Assembly: GCF_002811945.1 (NCBI RefSeq)
Contig: NZ_NPDX01000001.1
Span: forward strand, 620,001-684,000
Source of the DNA: Leptospira harrisiae
GTDB taxonomy: Bacteria; Spirochaetota; Leptospiria; Leptospirales; Leptospiraceae
Direction of reading: 5' to 3'
DNA length: 64,000 bases
Shown: in pieces, positions 9,145 through 17,910 of the stretch
How the letters are laid out: every line of letters starts with the position of its first letter
Position numbering within the stretch: position 1 is the first letter of the stretch
Program-made: the position numbers and the translations under genes
The notes under the pieces: model-generated
Told to the model about the DNA's origin: nothing
Databases searched by the model: none
What the model saw: only the letters and a program-made list of their open reading frames with translations

Positions 9145-10339
9145 TTCTTTCCTCCGAATGAAAGTATAATACTCGTAAGTCGATTCCTCCATGTGTGACA
9201 TGGCTTGTCTTTTTAGCAAAACTACGAAGTTCTCTCATACAATCGCTCCATTTTTCTTCTGTAGGACAAAGAACAAAGCCTATGAGTTTGGGATGATTTT
9301 TTGTGAGTTTTAATAGTTCTTCTAATCGTTTCCCAATTTTGGAATACAGTTTTTCCTCAGGTCCGGTTCTTTCATTTTTCCTAAGCCCGTAAGGAGGATT
9401 CAGAGGTATAAAATAATGCGAATTGTCTAAATCAGAATTAGGTAAAACGGGAAAGGTTCTAAAAAAATCAGAAATACTATGGTCCCAATGGGATACTTGT
9501 ATTACCTTTCTCCAACGTTTGAACTCTTCTAACCAGTAACTTTCTAAAGCTGGGTCTGTATCTTGGACAACCGTGGGTGTTGCGTTGGGATGTACCAAAG
9601 ATAAGTGTTCTTTTTGTTTCTTTTTAAAATGTTCAAATGATTTTTCTGGAAACAAACTGAGTTTAAAAAACAAAAAATCCCTTGGTAAAGAAAGGAGAGA
9701 AATGTTTTCTTCCTGTAACGTCCATTCGGTGGCAAATGTTAATGTTCCGGCAAATGGAATGTATAAACCGGCTACATCTTTTTTGGGAACTAAAAAGATG
9801 TCAAAACATTGTTGGATAAGAATTTGAGTTAAATCTTCTGGAACTGGGGCGCTAGTTGGGAAATTTGCTTTGATACCTCGCTTGTATCCAGGTTCTCCCA
9901 ACACAGAAAGCGAAACAGTGATTTCATCTTCAAAATAACTGATATGTAAATTTTCTTTAATTTCATAGAACTTTGTATTTGGGTCGGAAAACAATGGTTT
10001 TGCGATTGTTACAGCTTCTGTCAGAATTCGATCCCATTCTTCTTCTCTTACTTCAGAAGATTTGTCCCAGTCTTTGGTCCGCCCAATCACAAGGCGAATG
10101 TCTCTTAAAAAAAGACCATGAAACAAAAGATAGGCGATTTGGTGCGCATTCGTGTTTTCTAATTTGATTTTTTCCGAAAAAACACGGATGTTCGCATCTG
10201 GTTGGTTGGGTAAGGGTATAGAATTTAAGATTTCCTTGATTTTTTCGCCAGACCAAGTGGCAGTTCCGGGTGGGAAATATACCTCCCAACTGAGGGCTGT
10301 TCCGGTTTGTGGTTTTCGGATTCTAAATTTCCAATTCAT
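9125..10339 (-). CDS. RlmL-like rRNA methyltransferase family protein, degenerate SAM motif
   Basis: A 404-residue protein that looks like the THUMP-containing RlmL/TrmN group of N2-guanine methyltransferases. [12 protein letters not shown] (~148-159) matches the family block around KRGYR. The region around residues 190-207 ([16 protein letters not shown]) aligns with the usual DPMCGSGTxxIEA SAM-binding loop but has lost the acidic residue, the Cys and the glycine pattern. The catalytic tetrapeptide NPPYG is intact at 314-318. It could still methylate RNA with altered cofactor binding, or be inactive. It heads the minus-strand operon with ung. Family level is fairly sure; the target is unknown. 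Confidence 0.65.
   Translation of the reverse strand: MNWKFRIRKPQTGTALSWEVYFPPGTATWSGEKIKEILNSIPLPNQPDANIRVFSEKIKLENTNAHQIAYLLFHGLFLRDIRLVIGRTKDWDKSSEVREEEWDRILTEAVTIAKPLFSDPNTKFYEIKENLHISYFEDEITVSLSVLGEPGYKRGIKANFPTSAPVPEDLTQILIQQCFDIFLVPKKDVAGLYIPFAGTLTFATEWTLQEENISLLSLPRDFLFFKLSLFPEKSFEHFKKKQKEHLSLVHPNATPTVVQDTDPALESYWLEEFKRWRKVIQVSHWDHSISDFFRTFPVLPNSDLDNSHYFIPLNPPYGLRKNERTGPEEKLYSKIGKRLEELLKLTKNHPKLIGFVLCPTEEKWSDCMRELRSFAKKTSHVTHGGIDLRVLYFHSEERIERRTN
9151..9155 (-). promoter_or_regulatory. ribosome binding site fixing the TTG start of ung
   Basis: On the minus strand GGAGG precedes the TTG at 9144 by 6 bases. It lies inside the last codons of the upstream RlmL-like gene and is a full Shine-Dalgarno core. 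It settles the start of ung over the ATG candidates further upstream. Confidence 0.8.
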
Positions 10340-10383
10340 CTTTTCCTTGCTCTGGACCTTTCTTTCGAGAAATTGTCTTCTAT

Positions 10384-11298
10384 ATGTCCAGGATCTTCAC
10401 TCCGGAACTCTTTTTGGTGATTGCCGCCATTCTTTGGGGTGGAACCTTTGTGGTCATCAAACTTGCACTGGATTCGGTGCCTCCCTTTTTATTTTTAGCA
10501 GTTCGATTTTGGCTCGCTGGAATCATCACTTTGTTTCTCTACCGAAAGACTTTGTTTTCCAAATCAAATCGTAGGTGGGATTACATTCTACCTGCGTTTT
10601 TTGTAGCCTGTTCCGCACTTTTGGGTTATGCCTTCCAGACCATTGGCCTTGTATACACCACTGCCACGCAGTCTGGCTTTATGACAGGTGCTTATGTAAT
10701 TTTTGTACCTTTGTTACAAGTTGCCATTGAACGACGATTGCCATCGATTCGGACATGGTTTGCGGTATTGATTGTTTTGTTGGGTTTATTTTTGATTTCC
10801 CAAAATGGAAAATCTTATGATGAAATTTTTGAATCTATACAATTTGGTTTTGGTGATGGGCTTACCCTCATTGGGGCTTTTTTCTTTGCTATCTATATCA
10901 TACTCATTGACATTTTTAGTAAAAAAATTCCGACACAAATTCTTGTATCATTTGAAATCCTTTTGATTGCGGTTGTATCCACAACTTTGTTTCCTGTAGA
11001 ATCTATTTTTCTAAATCAAAACATATCAGTTCAGTTCGATTTAAAATTTTGGATTGGGATATTTTACACTTCTGTTTTTGCTACGATCTTTACAACGCAA
11101 ATCCAGGCAAGGTACCAGAAAGCAGTTCCTCCTGCAAGAGCAGGATTGCTTTATAGTTTGGAACCTGTATTTTCCTTTTTTCTCGCCTATTTGGTATTAG
11201 GTGAAAGGTTGGGAACAGTAGGAGCCATCGGTTCCGGACTTACGCTTTTTGGAATTGTGTTTTCCGAATTAGGTAAGTGGAACCAGAGAAAAGAATAA
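10384..11298 (+). CDS. EamA/DMT-family membrane transporter
   Basis: A 304-residue protein with ten hydrophobic segments in two EamA repeats. Typical family signatures are LWGGTFVVIKLAL near the N-terminus, TATQSGFMTGAYVIFVPLLQ at the centre, and AGLLYSLEPVFSFFLAYLVL followed by GERLG near the C-terminus. The substrate is unknown. It is divergent from the RlmL-like gene (44-base gap) and ends convergently with the AI-2E permease. It is distinct in sequence from the other EamA protein at 7602-8489. Confidence 0.9.
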   Translation: MSRIFTPELFLVIAAILWGGTFVVIKLALDSVPPFLFLAVRFWLAGIITLFLYRKTLFSKSNRRWDYILPAFFVACSALLGYAFQTIGLVYTTATQSGFMTGAYVIFVPLLQVAIERRLPSIRTWFAVLIVLLGLFLISQNGKSYDEIFESIQFGFGDGLTLIGAFFFAIYIILIDIFSKKIPTQILVSFEILLIAVVSTTLFPVESIFLNQNISVQFDLKFWIGIFYTSVFATIFTTQIQARYQKAVPPARAGLLYSLEPVFSFFLAYLVLGERLGTVGAIGSGLTLFGIVFSELGKWNQRKE

Positions 11299-11299
11299 C

Positions 11300-11327
11300 A
11301 AACCAGAGATTGTTTCTTCTCCGGTTT
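11300..11327. terminator. possible bidirectional hairpin between convergent genes
   Basis: AAACCAGAGA pairs with TCTCCGGTTT (one mismatch) around an 8-base loop, just after the EamA stop and before the convergent AI-2E stop at 11340. There are only short T-runs on either side, so it is a weak terminator candidate. Confidence 0.4.
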
Positions 11328-11339
11328 CAATTTGTCTGT

Positions 11340-12398
11340 TTAAATGATCTGGTGTTCTTTGAGGGCGTGATAAAGTATTCCAATGGTTACTTTAAGAATC
11401 GATAATACTGGAATTGCGAGTAACATACCAAAAATTCCGAAAAAATTTCCACCTACAGCTATTCCGATGAGTATTGCAAGAGGATGGAGTGAAACTGCAT
11501 TGGCAATCACCACTGGTTGGACAATGGCATTGTCAACTAATTGTGCCACGACTACAACAGAGGCAATGGATCCAATGGAAGGTGAAATTTCCGGGAAAAG
11601 GATCGAAAATAAAATAGGAGGAATTGCACCTACCAGTGGCCCTAAGTACGGAATGGAATTGGCAACACCCAAAAAGACTCCAAACAAAATAAAAAATTTC
11701 ACACCTACGATATAAAAACCAATCGAAGCAACAATTGCCATGATACCGCATTGGATCACCAAACTTTTTAAGTAACTAGTAATCTGTTGGTTCATTCGAT
11801 AGAAAACCATAAGAAACATTTCGAAAAAACGGTTCGGAATAAAACTAATTACAGTTTTATAGATAAGGTTTGCATCCAATAATAAAAAGAAACTAATAAT
11901 AGGAATTATGATCATCCAGCTAATGAAAGTGGGAATCATCACAACAAGACTTCGTAAAAATTCTTCTAAATTGGTCGTAGCCATTTTCGCAACTTCTTCT
12001 GGATGGATGATCTTTTTCCATAACTCTGGGTTTTGTGAGACTACGGGAAGTTTATTGAAATCCAATAATTGAAAATTCGGATCATCCATTTTCACAGACC
12101 ATTCAGAAACAATGGGTTGTGCTTTTTCAAAAAGGTTTGGTAAATAAAATGCCAAAAGCCAATAGGCACAGGCGATCAAAATTGAAAATATAATGATTAT
12201 CGTGATGGCTCGATGAACCCCTCTCGATTCAAAATAGTCAACGATACCATGAAAGATATAAAAATGGATTCCAGAGATTAAAAGTGGGATCGCTAAGAAT
12301 TTAACGCCAACAACTCCAATTAATACAGTAAGTGCAATGAGACCAAAAAATGCACTACGCAATATAAAAGATGATATATTGAATTCTTTTAGATTCAT
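11340..12398 (-). CDS. AI-2E family transporter (PerM/UPF0118)
   Basis: A 352-residue membrane protein of the AI-2E/PerM permease family. It has an N-terminal pair of membrane segments (FGLIALTVLIGVVGVKFLAI), a soluble middle part (~85-145), then the conserved C-terminal half with FLGVANSIPYLGPLVGAIPP and the closing GNFFGIFGMLLAIPVLSILK. Family members are proposed to export small signals or ions; the substrate here is unknown. Its start overlaps the stop of the upstream cyclic-nucleotide-binding gene as ATGA, so the two are translationally coupled. Confidence 0.9.
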   Translation of the reverse strand: MNLKEFNISSFILRSAFFGLIALTVLIGVVGVKFLAIPLLISGIHFYIFHGIVDYFESRGVHRAITIIIIFSILIACAYWLLAFYLPNLFEKAQPIVSEWSVKMDDPNFQLLDFNKLPVVSQNPELWKKIIHPEEVAKMATTNLEEFLRSLVVMIPTFISWMIIIPIISFFLLLDANLIYKTVISFIPNRFFEMFLMVFYRMNQQITSYLKSLVIQCGIMAIVASIGFYIVGVKFFILFGVFLGVANSIPYLGPLVGAIPPILFSILFPEISPSIGSIASVVVVAQLVDNAIVQPVVIANAVSLHPLAILIGIAVGGNFFGIFGMLLAIPVLSILKVTIGILYHALKEHQII

Positions 12399-12916
12399 TT
12401 TGATTTATTTTTTTTACTTTTGAAGTAAGCAGCTTCGAGTGTATCGTTTGTTTTGCGGAGTCTGTCTGCAATGATGGATGCAAAACTAAGAAGTAAATCA
12501 TTTCCTACTCTCGGTTTTGTTTCTAATAGTGTTTTTAGTTCAGGTTGGAAAAAGCCAAGTAAAATTGAATCAACAAGTGCAACAGCTGTGGCGGATCTGG
12601 GAAAATCTTGGAAAAGAGCAAGTTCTCCAAAAAAAGCACCTTTTTCTAGTTCGGCGAGCTTTAAGGTAACACCTTCTCTTTCAGAAAATATTTCCACCTT
12701 ACCTTGTAAGATGAGATACACTCCAGTTCCCGCTTGTCCTTGGTAAAAAATTGTTTCACCAGCATAATACTTTCGTTTGTGGATCAGCCTTGCGACTTCG
12801 CGTAATGTCCGACGAGACATTCCTTCAAAGATAGCGGTTTCACGTAAAAAATGTGAAATTTCCGTAATCGGGTTTTCATCGCGTTTGAGAATGGATTTCC
12901 AAAGGGGAAGTTGCAT
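12395..12916 (-). CDS. cyclic-nucleotide-binding domain protein
   Basis: A 173-residue protein made almost only of a cNMP-binding beta-roll (~residues 25-150). The phosphate-binding cassette looks intact: FFGELALFQDFPRSATAVA contains the conserved GE-x-AL and R-S-A elements. There is no DNA-binding helix-turn-helix after it, so it is not a Crp-type transcription factor. The 4-base overlap with the AI-2E permease downstream suggests the domain acts on, or with, that membrane protein. That link is inferred from gene order only. Confidence 0.85.
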   Translation of the reverse strand: MQLPLWKSILKRDENPITEISHFLRETAIFEGMSRRTLREVARLIHKRKYYAGETIFYQGQAGTGVYLILQGKVEIFSEREGVTLKLAELEKGAFFGELALFQDFPRSATAVALVDSILLGFFQPELKTLLETKPRVGNDLLLSFASIIADRLRKTNDTLEAAYFKSKKNKSK

Positions 12917-12975
12917 AGGGCCTCTCTTATATAAATCGGATAGACGGGGCCAAGAATTGATAAAACTTGATCCGT

Positions 12976-13668
12976 ATGGGCCAAGCTTTTTACGTTGCGG
13001 GGACAGGAACTGATATTGGAAAAACTTTTTTTTCCTGCCTCTTTATGGCCAAATATGCTGAAAGTTATGGATTTCGTTATTGGAAACCCATCCAAACGGG
13101 AGCAGCGAGTTCGGGTGATACTGAATTTGTTCAAAAAACGACAAATTTACCAGATTCCCATTTTCTAAAACCTGTGTACGAATTCCTAACTCCAGCAAGT
13201 CCGCATTATGCCTCCAAACAGGATGGGAAAATTTTAGATCCAAAACTTTTGTTGGGTGCTTTGGCAAAGGAAAGAAAAACTAACACTCTGATTGAAGGGG
13301 CAGGTGGAGTATTTGTTCCTTGGACCGAAGACTACTTAGCCATAAGAGGTATTGGGGAAAGTAACCTTCCCGTGATTGTGATTGGATCTACGGAGCTTGG
13401 TACCATCAATCATACCTTATTGACTTTAGATGCACTCACAAGCAGGTTCGTTGCTGTTCTTGGATTTTATTTAGTTGGGCCAGAAAGTCCATTACAAGAT
13501 GATAATACTGAAATTATACAAAAGTTAGGTGGGGCCCCTTGTTTGGGAATTTCAAATTTTCCAAAACAAAAGTTATCACCAGTCGAATTCATTTCCTATG
13601 CCAACGAACATTTTGATACAAATCGGAATGTCATGGATACCTTACTCAATCCAGACGATGAAATATAA
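12976..13668 (+). CDS. bioD: dethiobiotin synthetase
   Basis: BioD carboxylates 7,8-diaminopelargonate with ATP to close the ureido ring, the step before biotin synthase. The N-terminal P-loop is VAGTGTDIGKTFFSC, and YWKPIQTGA carries the conserved Lys and Gln-Thr-Gly. LIEGAGGVFVPW is the second nucleotide block. The frame is also open to a TTG at 12967, but ATG 12976 puts Met directly before the conserved start, giving 230 residues. No clear ribosome binding site marks either. It heads bioD-bioA-bioB and overlaps bioA by 11 bases. Confidence 0.93.
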   Translation: MGQAFYVAGTGTDIGKTFFSCLFMAKYAESYGFRYWKPIQTGAASSGDTEFVQKTTNLPDSHFLKPVYEFLTPASPHYASKQDGKILDPKLLLGALAKERKTNTLIEGAGGVFVPWTEDYLAIRGIGESNLPVIVIGSTELGTINHTLLTLDALTSRFVAVLGFYLVGPESPLQDDNTEIIQKLGGAPCLGISNFPKQKLSPVEFISYANEHFDTNRNVMDTLLNPDDEI

Positions 13669-14980
13669 TCCGCTCCAAACTCATACATGGGTTCCTTTGA
13701 CTATCCAGGAAGAAGGGGAAACGTTAATTGACATAGTTAAAGCCGATGGCGACTTCGTAATTGATTCTGACGGAAATCAATGGATTGATGCCATCGCCAG
13801 TTGGTGGACGATGATATTCGGACACCGCCATCCAAAGTTAGTATCAGCATTAAAAACACAAGTAGATGGACTGGATCATGTGATGCTTGCAGGTCACATC
13901 CATCCTTCTGCAGAAAATTTATCCAAATCATTATTGGAACTTACCGATTTTGATTTCCATAAAGTGTTTTATTCGGATAACGGATCAAATGCGATAGAAA
14001 TTGCATTAAAACTCGCAATCCAATATTATAGAAACAATCCGGATTTCAAACCAAGATCAGAGTTTCTTGTATTTTCCAATTCTTACCATGGGGATAGCAT
14101 TGGGGCCATGAATGTTTCTGGAAAAAATTATTTTAATCGAATTTTTTCAGATCTTAGGTTCCCCACAAAAGAATTCCCGGCTCCCAATTGTATGAATTGC
14201 CCTTGGGGAAAAAATGTGAGCAGTTGTGCTACAGAATGTTTAAACGATTTAGAGCTAACCATTAAACAAAAAGAATATGTTGGAATTGTCATTGAACCAT
14301 TGGTGTTTGGCGCCAACGGTATGTTGTTCTATGATAAAAAAGTATTAATCAAACTGAGGGAACTTGCCACCCAAACCAATACTCTTCTTATCTTTGATGA
14401 AGTATTTACGGGTATGGGAAGGCTCGGTAAGTTTTTTGCCTACCAAGTGGCGGGAACCAAACCTGATCTTTTGGTGATGGCAAAAGGACTAACTGGGGGA
14501 ATGTTACCTCTCGGTGCCACCTTAGTTTCTGAATTCATTTATCAACAATTTTTATCAAAAGATCCTTATCATGCATTCTTTCATGCACATACAATGACGG
14601 GAAACCCTTTGGCATGTAGCGTTGGTTATGCGTCAGTGAAACTTTTGAAAGAAACTGGCCTTGATCTTGTAAAAAAATTGGAAAGTTCTTTGCAAAAACG
14701 AATAGAACCATTCCAAAAAAAATTGGGAAAACGAATCCAGAATGTCCGTGTGTTTGGTGGAATCTTTGCTTTTGAATACAAAGAAACTATTGCAGAAGAT
14801 GAGTATTTGAATCCTATCGGGAAAAAGATCCGAGAAAAGATGAGAGAGTTTCGCGTTCTTTTACGCCCTCTCGGAAGAACGATATATATCACTCCACCGT
14901 ATACCATTTCCGAGGAATCCCTAGATCAAATTTTTTTGGCAATGGAAGATACCCTTCTTAGTTTTGTAGATTCAGATTGA
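13658..14980 (+). CDS. bioA: adenosylmethionine-8-amino-7-oxononanoate aminotransferase
   Basis: BioA is a PLP-dependent class III aminotransferase that makes 7,8-diaminopelargonate using SAM as amino donor. The start is ATG 13658, inside the end of bioD. The protein begins MKYNPLQTHTWVPLT and continues with ASWWTMIFGHRHP. The PLP pocket is visible in YSDNGSNAIEIALKLA, LIFDEVFTGMGRLG (the Asp that contacts the pyridine N), and the Lys Schiff-base block VMAKGLTGGMLPLGATL. The length is 440 residues, normal for BioA. A Cys cluster C-x2-C-x7-C-x3-C in NCMNCPWGKNVSSCATEC is an insertion seen in some homologues. It is translated with bioD by overlap. Confidence 0.95.
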   Translation: MKYNPLQTHTWVPLTIQEEGETLIDIVKADGDFVIDSDGNQWIDAIASWWTMIFGHRHPKLVSALKTQVDGLDHVMLAGHIHPSAENLSKSLLELTDFDFHKVFYSDNGSNAIEIALKLAIQYYRNNPDFKPRSEFLVFSNSYHGDSIGAMNVSGKNYFNRIFSDLRFPTKEFPAPNCMNCPWGKNVSSCATECLNDLELTIKQKEYVGIVIEPLVFGANGMLFYDKKVLIKLRELATQTNTLLIFDEVFTGMGRLGKFFAYQVAGTKPDLLVMAKGLTGGMLPLGATLVSEFIYQQFLSKDPYHAFFHAHTMTGNPLACSVGYASVKLLKETGLDLVKKLESSLQKRIEPFQKKLGKRIQNVRVFGGIFAFEYKETIAEDEYLNPIGKKIREKMREFRVLLRPLGRTIYITPPYTISEESLDQIFLAMEDTLLSFVDSD

Positions 14981-14990
14981 GACTAAATAT

Positions 14991-15009
14991 ACGAAGAGAT
15001 TTTCTTCGT
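14991..15009 (+). other. small hairpin between bioA and bioB
   Basis: ACGAAGA (14991-14997) pairs with TCTTCGT (15003-15009) across a 5-base loop, followed by TTTA. It could be a weak terminator/attenuator or a processing hairpin separating bioA from bioB. The stem is AT-rich and there is no long T-run. Confidence 0.3.
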
Positions 15010-15043
15010 TTACACAGGTTGAGGTCGAAAAGAATCTGTTCCC

Positions 15044-16099
15044 ATGATTGCAGAAGTCCAAGAAAAAACAGTTTCCACCACACCTTCTTTAATTACGGAA
15101 GTGGAAGCCCTTGAAATCCTAGAAGGAAAAGTCCCTTTGCTTTCGGTTGTCGCTCGTGCCGCAGAAGAAAGACATCGCTATTACACCAATCGTGTTCGCA
15201 TTCATATATTAGATAATATCAAAAATGGTTATTGCCCTGAGGACTGCGGTTACTGCGCCCAAAGAAAGGGTGGAGATTCTGGAATCCAAGAGTATTCACT
15301 GAAGTCACCTGAAGAAATTTGGGAAGATGCCAAACGTGCGAAAGACAACGGTGCTTACCGCTTTTGTATGGTAACTTCTGGTCGTGGTCCGACAGACAAG
15401 GCAGTTGACAAACTTGCCGAGACAATTTCCAAAATCAATGGGGAACTGGGAATGAAGGTTTGTTTGTCAGCAGGGATCTTGGATGCAAAAAAAGCTAGAG
15501 TTCTCAAAGATGCTGGCCTTGATCGATACAATCATAATCTCAACACATCCGAATCCAAATACAACGAAATTTGTTCCACTCATACTTTTAAAGACCGACT
15601 AACAACACTTGAAGCAGCAAGAGAAGCTGACATCGGACTTTGTTCGGGAATCATTGTAGGAATGGGAGAAGAACTCAAAGATTTAGTACAAGTTGCCTTT
15701 GAACTCAAACGACTTGGTGTGATATCAATCCCAGTTAACTTCTTTATTCCTATCAAAGGCCATGCCATCCAGAAGTCGTCACTCACTCCTGAATTTTGTA
15801 TTCGTGTATTGTCGATGTTTCGATTGGTCAATCCCGATTCAGAAATTCGTATTGGTGCCGGAAGAGAAGGCCATTTAGGTTCTTTACAATCAATGGCACT
15901 TTTTGTAGCCAACTCATTGTTTGCTGAAGGATACTTAAATGTCAAAGGCAGTGAGATGGTCCAAACGATGAACTTAATTCGTGATTGTTCTATGGTGCCT
16001 GAATTTACAGAAGGGGTACCAGAAGGATGGGATGATTACGAGTCGCAGTTCCTTTACGACGAGAAAAATTTTCCAGAACTCTATAAACATAAAAAGTAG
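15044..16099 (+). CDS. bioB: biotin synthase
   Basis: BioB is a radical-SAM enzyme that inserts sulfur into dethiobiotin. The radical-SAM iron-sulfur cluster ligands are C64, C68 and C71 in [12 protein letters not shown]. Other family blocks are [12 protein letters not shown], the Asn-rich YNHNLNTSE, and [14 protein letters not shown] near the C-terminus, which holds the Arg that helps ligate the second cluster. The length of 351 residues is normal. It lies 63 bases after bioA in the same direction. With bioD and bioA this gives the last three steps of biotin synthesis; bioF is not in the window. Confidence 0.97.
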   Translation: MIAEVQEKTVSTTPSLITEVEALEILEGKVPLLSVVARAAEERHRYYTNRVRIHILDNIKNGYCPEDCGYCAQRKGGDSGIQEYSLKSPEEIWEDAKRAKDNGAYRFCMVTSGRGPTDKAVDKLAETISKINGELGMKVCLSAGILDAKKARVLKDAGLDRYNHNLNTSESKYNEICSTHTFKDRLTTLEAAREADIGLCSGIIVGMGEELKDLVQVAFELKRLGVISIPVNFFIPIKGHAIQKSSLTPEFCIRVLSMFRLVNPDSEIRIGAGREGHLGSLQSMALFVANSLFAEGYLNVKGSEMVQTMNLIRDCSMVPEFTEGVPEGWDDYESQFLYDEKNFPELYKHKK

Positions 16100-16117
16100 T
16101 TTGCCTTTTTTACTTTT

Positions 16118-16145
16118 GGCGGTAGTATGCTTCTACTTTACCGCC
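16118..16145 (+). other. intergenic hairpin after bioB
   Basis: GGCGGTA pairs perfectly with TACCGCC; an inner GTA/TAC extends the stem with a small bulge. It lies 18 bases after the bioB stop and 13 before the next gene. No T-run follows, so it may be an RNA-stability or processing element rather than a classic terminator. Confidence 0.4.
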
Positions 16146-16158
16146 TCTAGTGAGAAAC

Positions 16159-17706
16159 ATGCGAAAACCTTCTTTACCATTTCGAAAACAGATGAGTTAT
16201 GCGATCGGACAACTGGGTTGGTCGACTCTCATTAATATCATTGGTCTTCACCAAGTTTATTTTTATCTCCCACCAGCACCCAAACCCGGACAGGAATGTT
16301 TCCCTGATCTCATCGAAAAGATGGCGTTTTGGGGACTATCCGCCATTGGAGTGGTGGCTGCAGTTGGACGTTTGTGGGATGCATTCACTGATCCCATCAT
16401 CGCAAATTCTTCCGACCGGTTTTCTTCACGATTTGGACGCCGGATTCCCTTCCTATTCCTTGGAGGATTGCCCGCAGCCATTTTTTGTTGGTTGATTTTT
16501 GTTCCCCCACACAACTTTATCTCTTCCACCAACTTGGTTTGGATGACCGGTTGTATGTTGTTATTTTATTTATTTTTAACAGTGTATGTCACACCTTTCT
16601 TTGCTCTCATTCCAGAGCTTGGGCATACACCGGAAGAACGACTGAATCTTTCTACTTATATTTCTGTTACTTACGCCTTGGGGATCATAGTGGCATCCAC
16701 CGAGCCAATGATAGCAGGTGTATTAAATTCTTCTTTTGTTTTTGATGCAGATTCTGCCATCCAAACCTTAGTTTCGCGTCAGTATGCTCTGGGAATCCTT
16801 TGTGTGTTTGCTGCTATTTGTATGTATTTTCCAGTCTTTACGATTCATGAAAAAACCTATTGTGAATCGGAAGCCTCTAGTGTTCCTTTCAAAGAAGCTA
16901 TTTTTCTTACATTTAAAAATAAGAATTTTCTATACTTCGCATTATCGGATCTCTGCTATTTTTTAGCATTAACCATACTCACAACGGGAATTTCCTATTA
17001 TGTAACTGTTCTTTTGGAATTGGAACGTGAATTTGTGACTCAACTCCTTACTGTGATGTTACTGGTTTCGTTTGCTTTTTATCCCGTGGTCAACTGGATT
17101 GCAAGAAGGATTGGAAAGAAAAAGACCGTACTCGTTGGATTCTATATTTTTCTAACACTCTTTCTTTCTATTTATTTTGTAGGGAAAAATTCGTTGCCCG
17201 TATCTCCGTTTATCCAAGGTTATTTGATCGTGGCCGTTGCTGCTATTCCTATTGCGATCCTCGGAATCTTACCAAATGCAATACTCGCAGATATTGCTGA
17301 ACTTGATTCATTAAAAACAGGATCTAAACGAGAGGGATTGTTTTATGCAGGTAGAACATTCATGCAAAAGTTGGGTCAAACTTTAGCGGTACTTATTTTT
17401 AGTTCGGTGATCCTTTTGGGACTTGATCGAGAAACCAAAAAAACTGTTTCACCAAATGTAACGGGGATCCTTGCGCCCTCTGTAGCAGAACCAAAATCAG
17501 AATTGAAAAAAAATCGAGAAGTGGGAGCAAAAATAAGTATGGAATCTACCATTTGTAAAGTCGAAGAAGTAGAAGCTGGTGGGGAGCTTGGCGTTCGTTT
17601 AACAGGTCCCCTGGCCTCTGCATTCTGTCTACTCGCCATCTTCCTCTTTGGAAAATACAAAGAAGATGAAACGTTAGAAGAGATTGCAAAGATACGTGGT
17701 AATTAA
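16159..17706 (+). CDS. MFS transporter, glycoside-pentoside-hexuronide:cation symporter type
   Basis: A 515-residue membrane protein of the GPH/MFS_2 group with about twelve hydrophobic segments. Typical blocks are QMSYAIGQLGWSTL at the N-terminus, RLWDAFTDPIIANSSDRF with RFGRRIPFLFLGGLPAAI (the loop 2-3 signature), and AILGILPNAILADIAELDS. The family moves sugars or other solutes with Na+ or H+. A ~60-residue polar insertion (residues ~430-490) lies before the last membrane segment. The start is ATG 16159; GTG at 16150 is an in-frame alternative. The substrate is unknown, and nothing nearby indicates a sugar pathway. Confidence 0.88.
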   Translation: MRKPSLPFRKQMSYAIGQLGWSTLINIIGLHQVYFYLPPAPKPGQECFPDLIEKMAFWGLSAIGVVAAVGRLWDAFTDPIIANSSDRFSSRFGRRIPFLFLGGLPAAIFCWLIFVPPHNFISSTNLVWMTGCMLLFYLFLTVYVTPFFALIPELGHTPEERLNLSTYISVTYALGIIVASTEPMIAGVLNSSFVFDADSAIQTLVSRQYALGILCVFAAICMYFPVFTIHEKTYCESEASSVPFKEAIFLTFKNKNFLYFALSDLCYFLALTILTTGISYYVTVLLELEREFVTQLLTVMLLVSFAFYPVVNWIARRIGKKKTVLVGFYIFLTLFLSIYFVGKNSLPVSPFIQGYLIVAVAAIPIAILGILPNAILADIAELDSLKTGSKREGLFYAGRTFMQKLGQTLAVLIFSSVILLGLDRETKKTVSPNVTGILAPSVAEPKSELKKNREVGAKISMESTICKVEEVEAGGELGVRLTGPLASAFCLLAIFLFGKYKEDETLEEIAKIRGN

Positions 17707-17730
17707 ATCCTGGTTTTTGGAGCTATTCAG

Positions 17731-17910
17731 ATGAGATATCGCATTGAGACAACCAAGTTAAAGAACGGGTATATCGAAGCCAAACTCATCGAGACCACCA
17801 CAAATAACCCGATCGAATTTCGGATTTGTGACACGGAAGAATATGCGCAGGCCCAAATCAAAGATTGGCAAAAGCGCTTCCGAATGAATGAACCTCAAGA
17901 ACAGGACTAA
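17731..17910 (+). CDS. small conserved-looking hypothetical protein (59 aa)
   Basis: This short gene lies in what would otherwise be a gap. ATG 17731 is preceded by TGGAG at about 9 bases, and the frame runs 59 codons to TAA at 17908-17910. The product begins MRYRIETTKLKNGYIEAKLI, is hydrophilic and charged, and has no signal or membrane segment. Its end overlaps the start of the SGNH lipoprotein (17888) by 23 bases, which suggests translational coupling. I do not recognise a family. The codon pattern and ribosome binding site are the support. Confidence 0.6.
   Translation: MRYRIETTKLKNGYIEAKLIETTTNNPIEFRICDTEEYAQAQIKDWQKRFRMNEPQEQD

Noticed and set aside
9145..9219. Longer ung product starting at 9219
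   Set aside because: It would overlap the upstream gene by 95 bases and lacks a ribosome binding site, while GGAGG marks TTG 9144.
10152..10574. Plus-strand open frame across the EamA start
   Set aside because: Overlaps two better genes and its translation has no family features.
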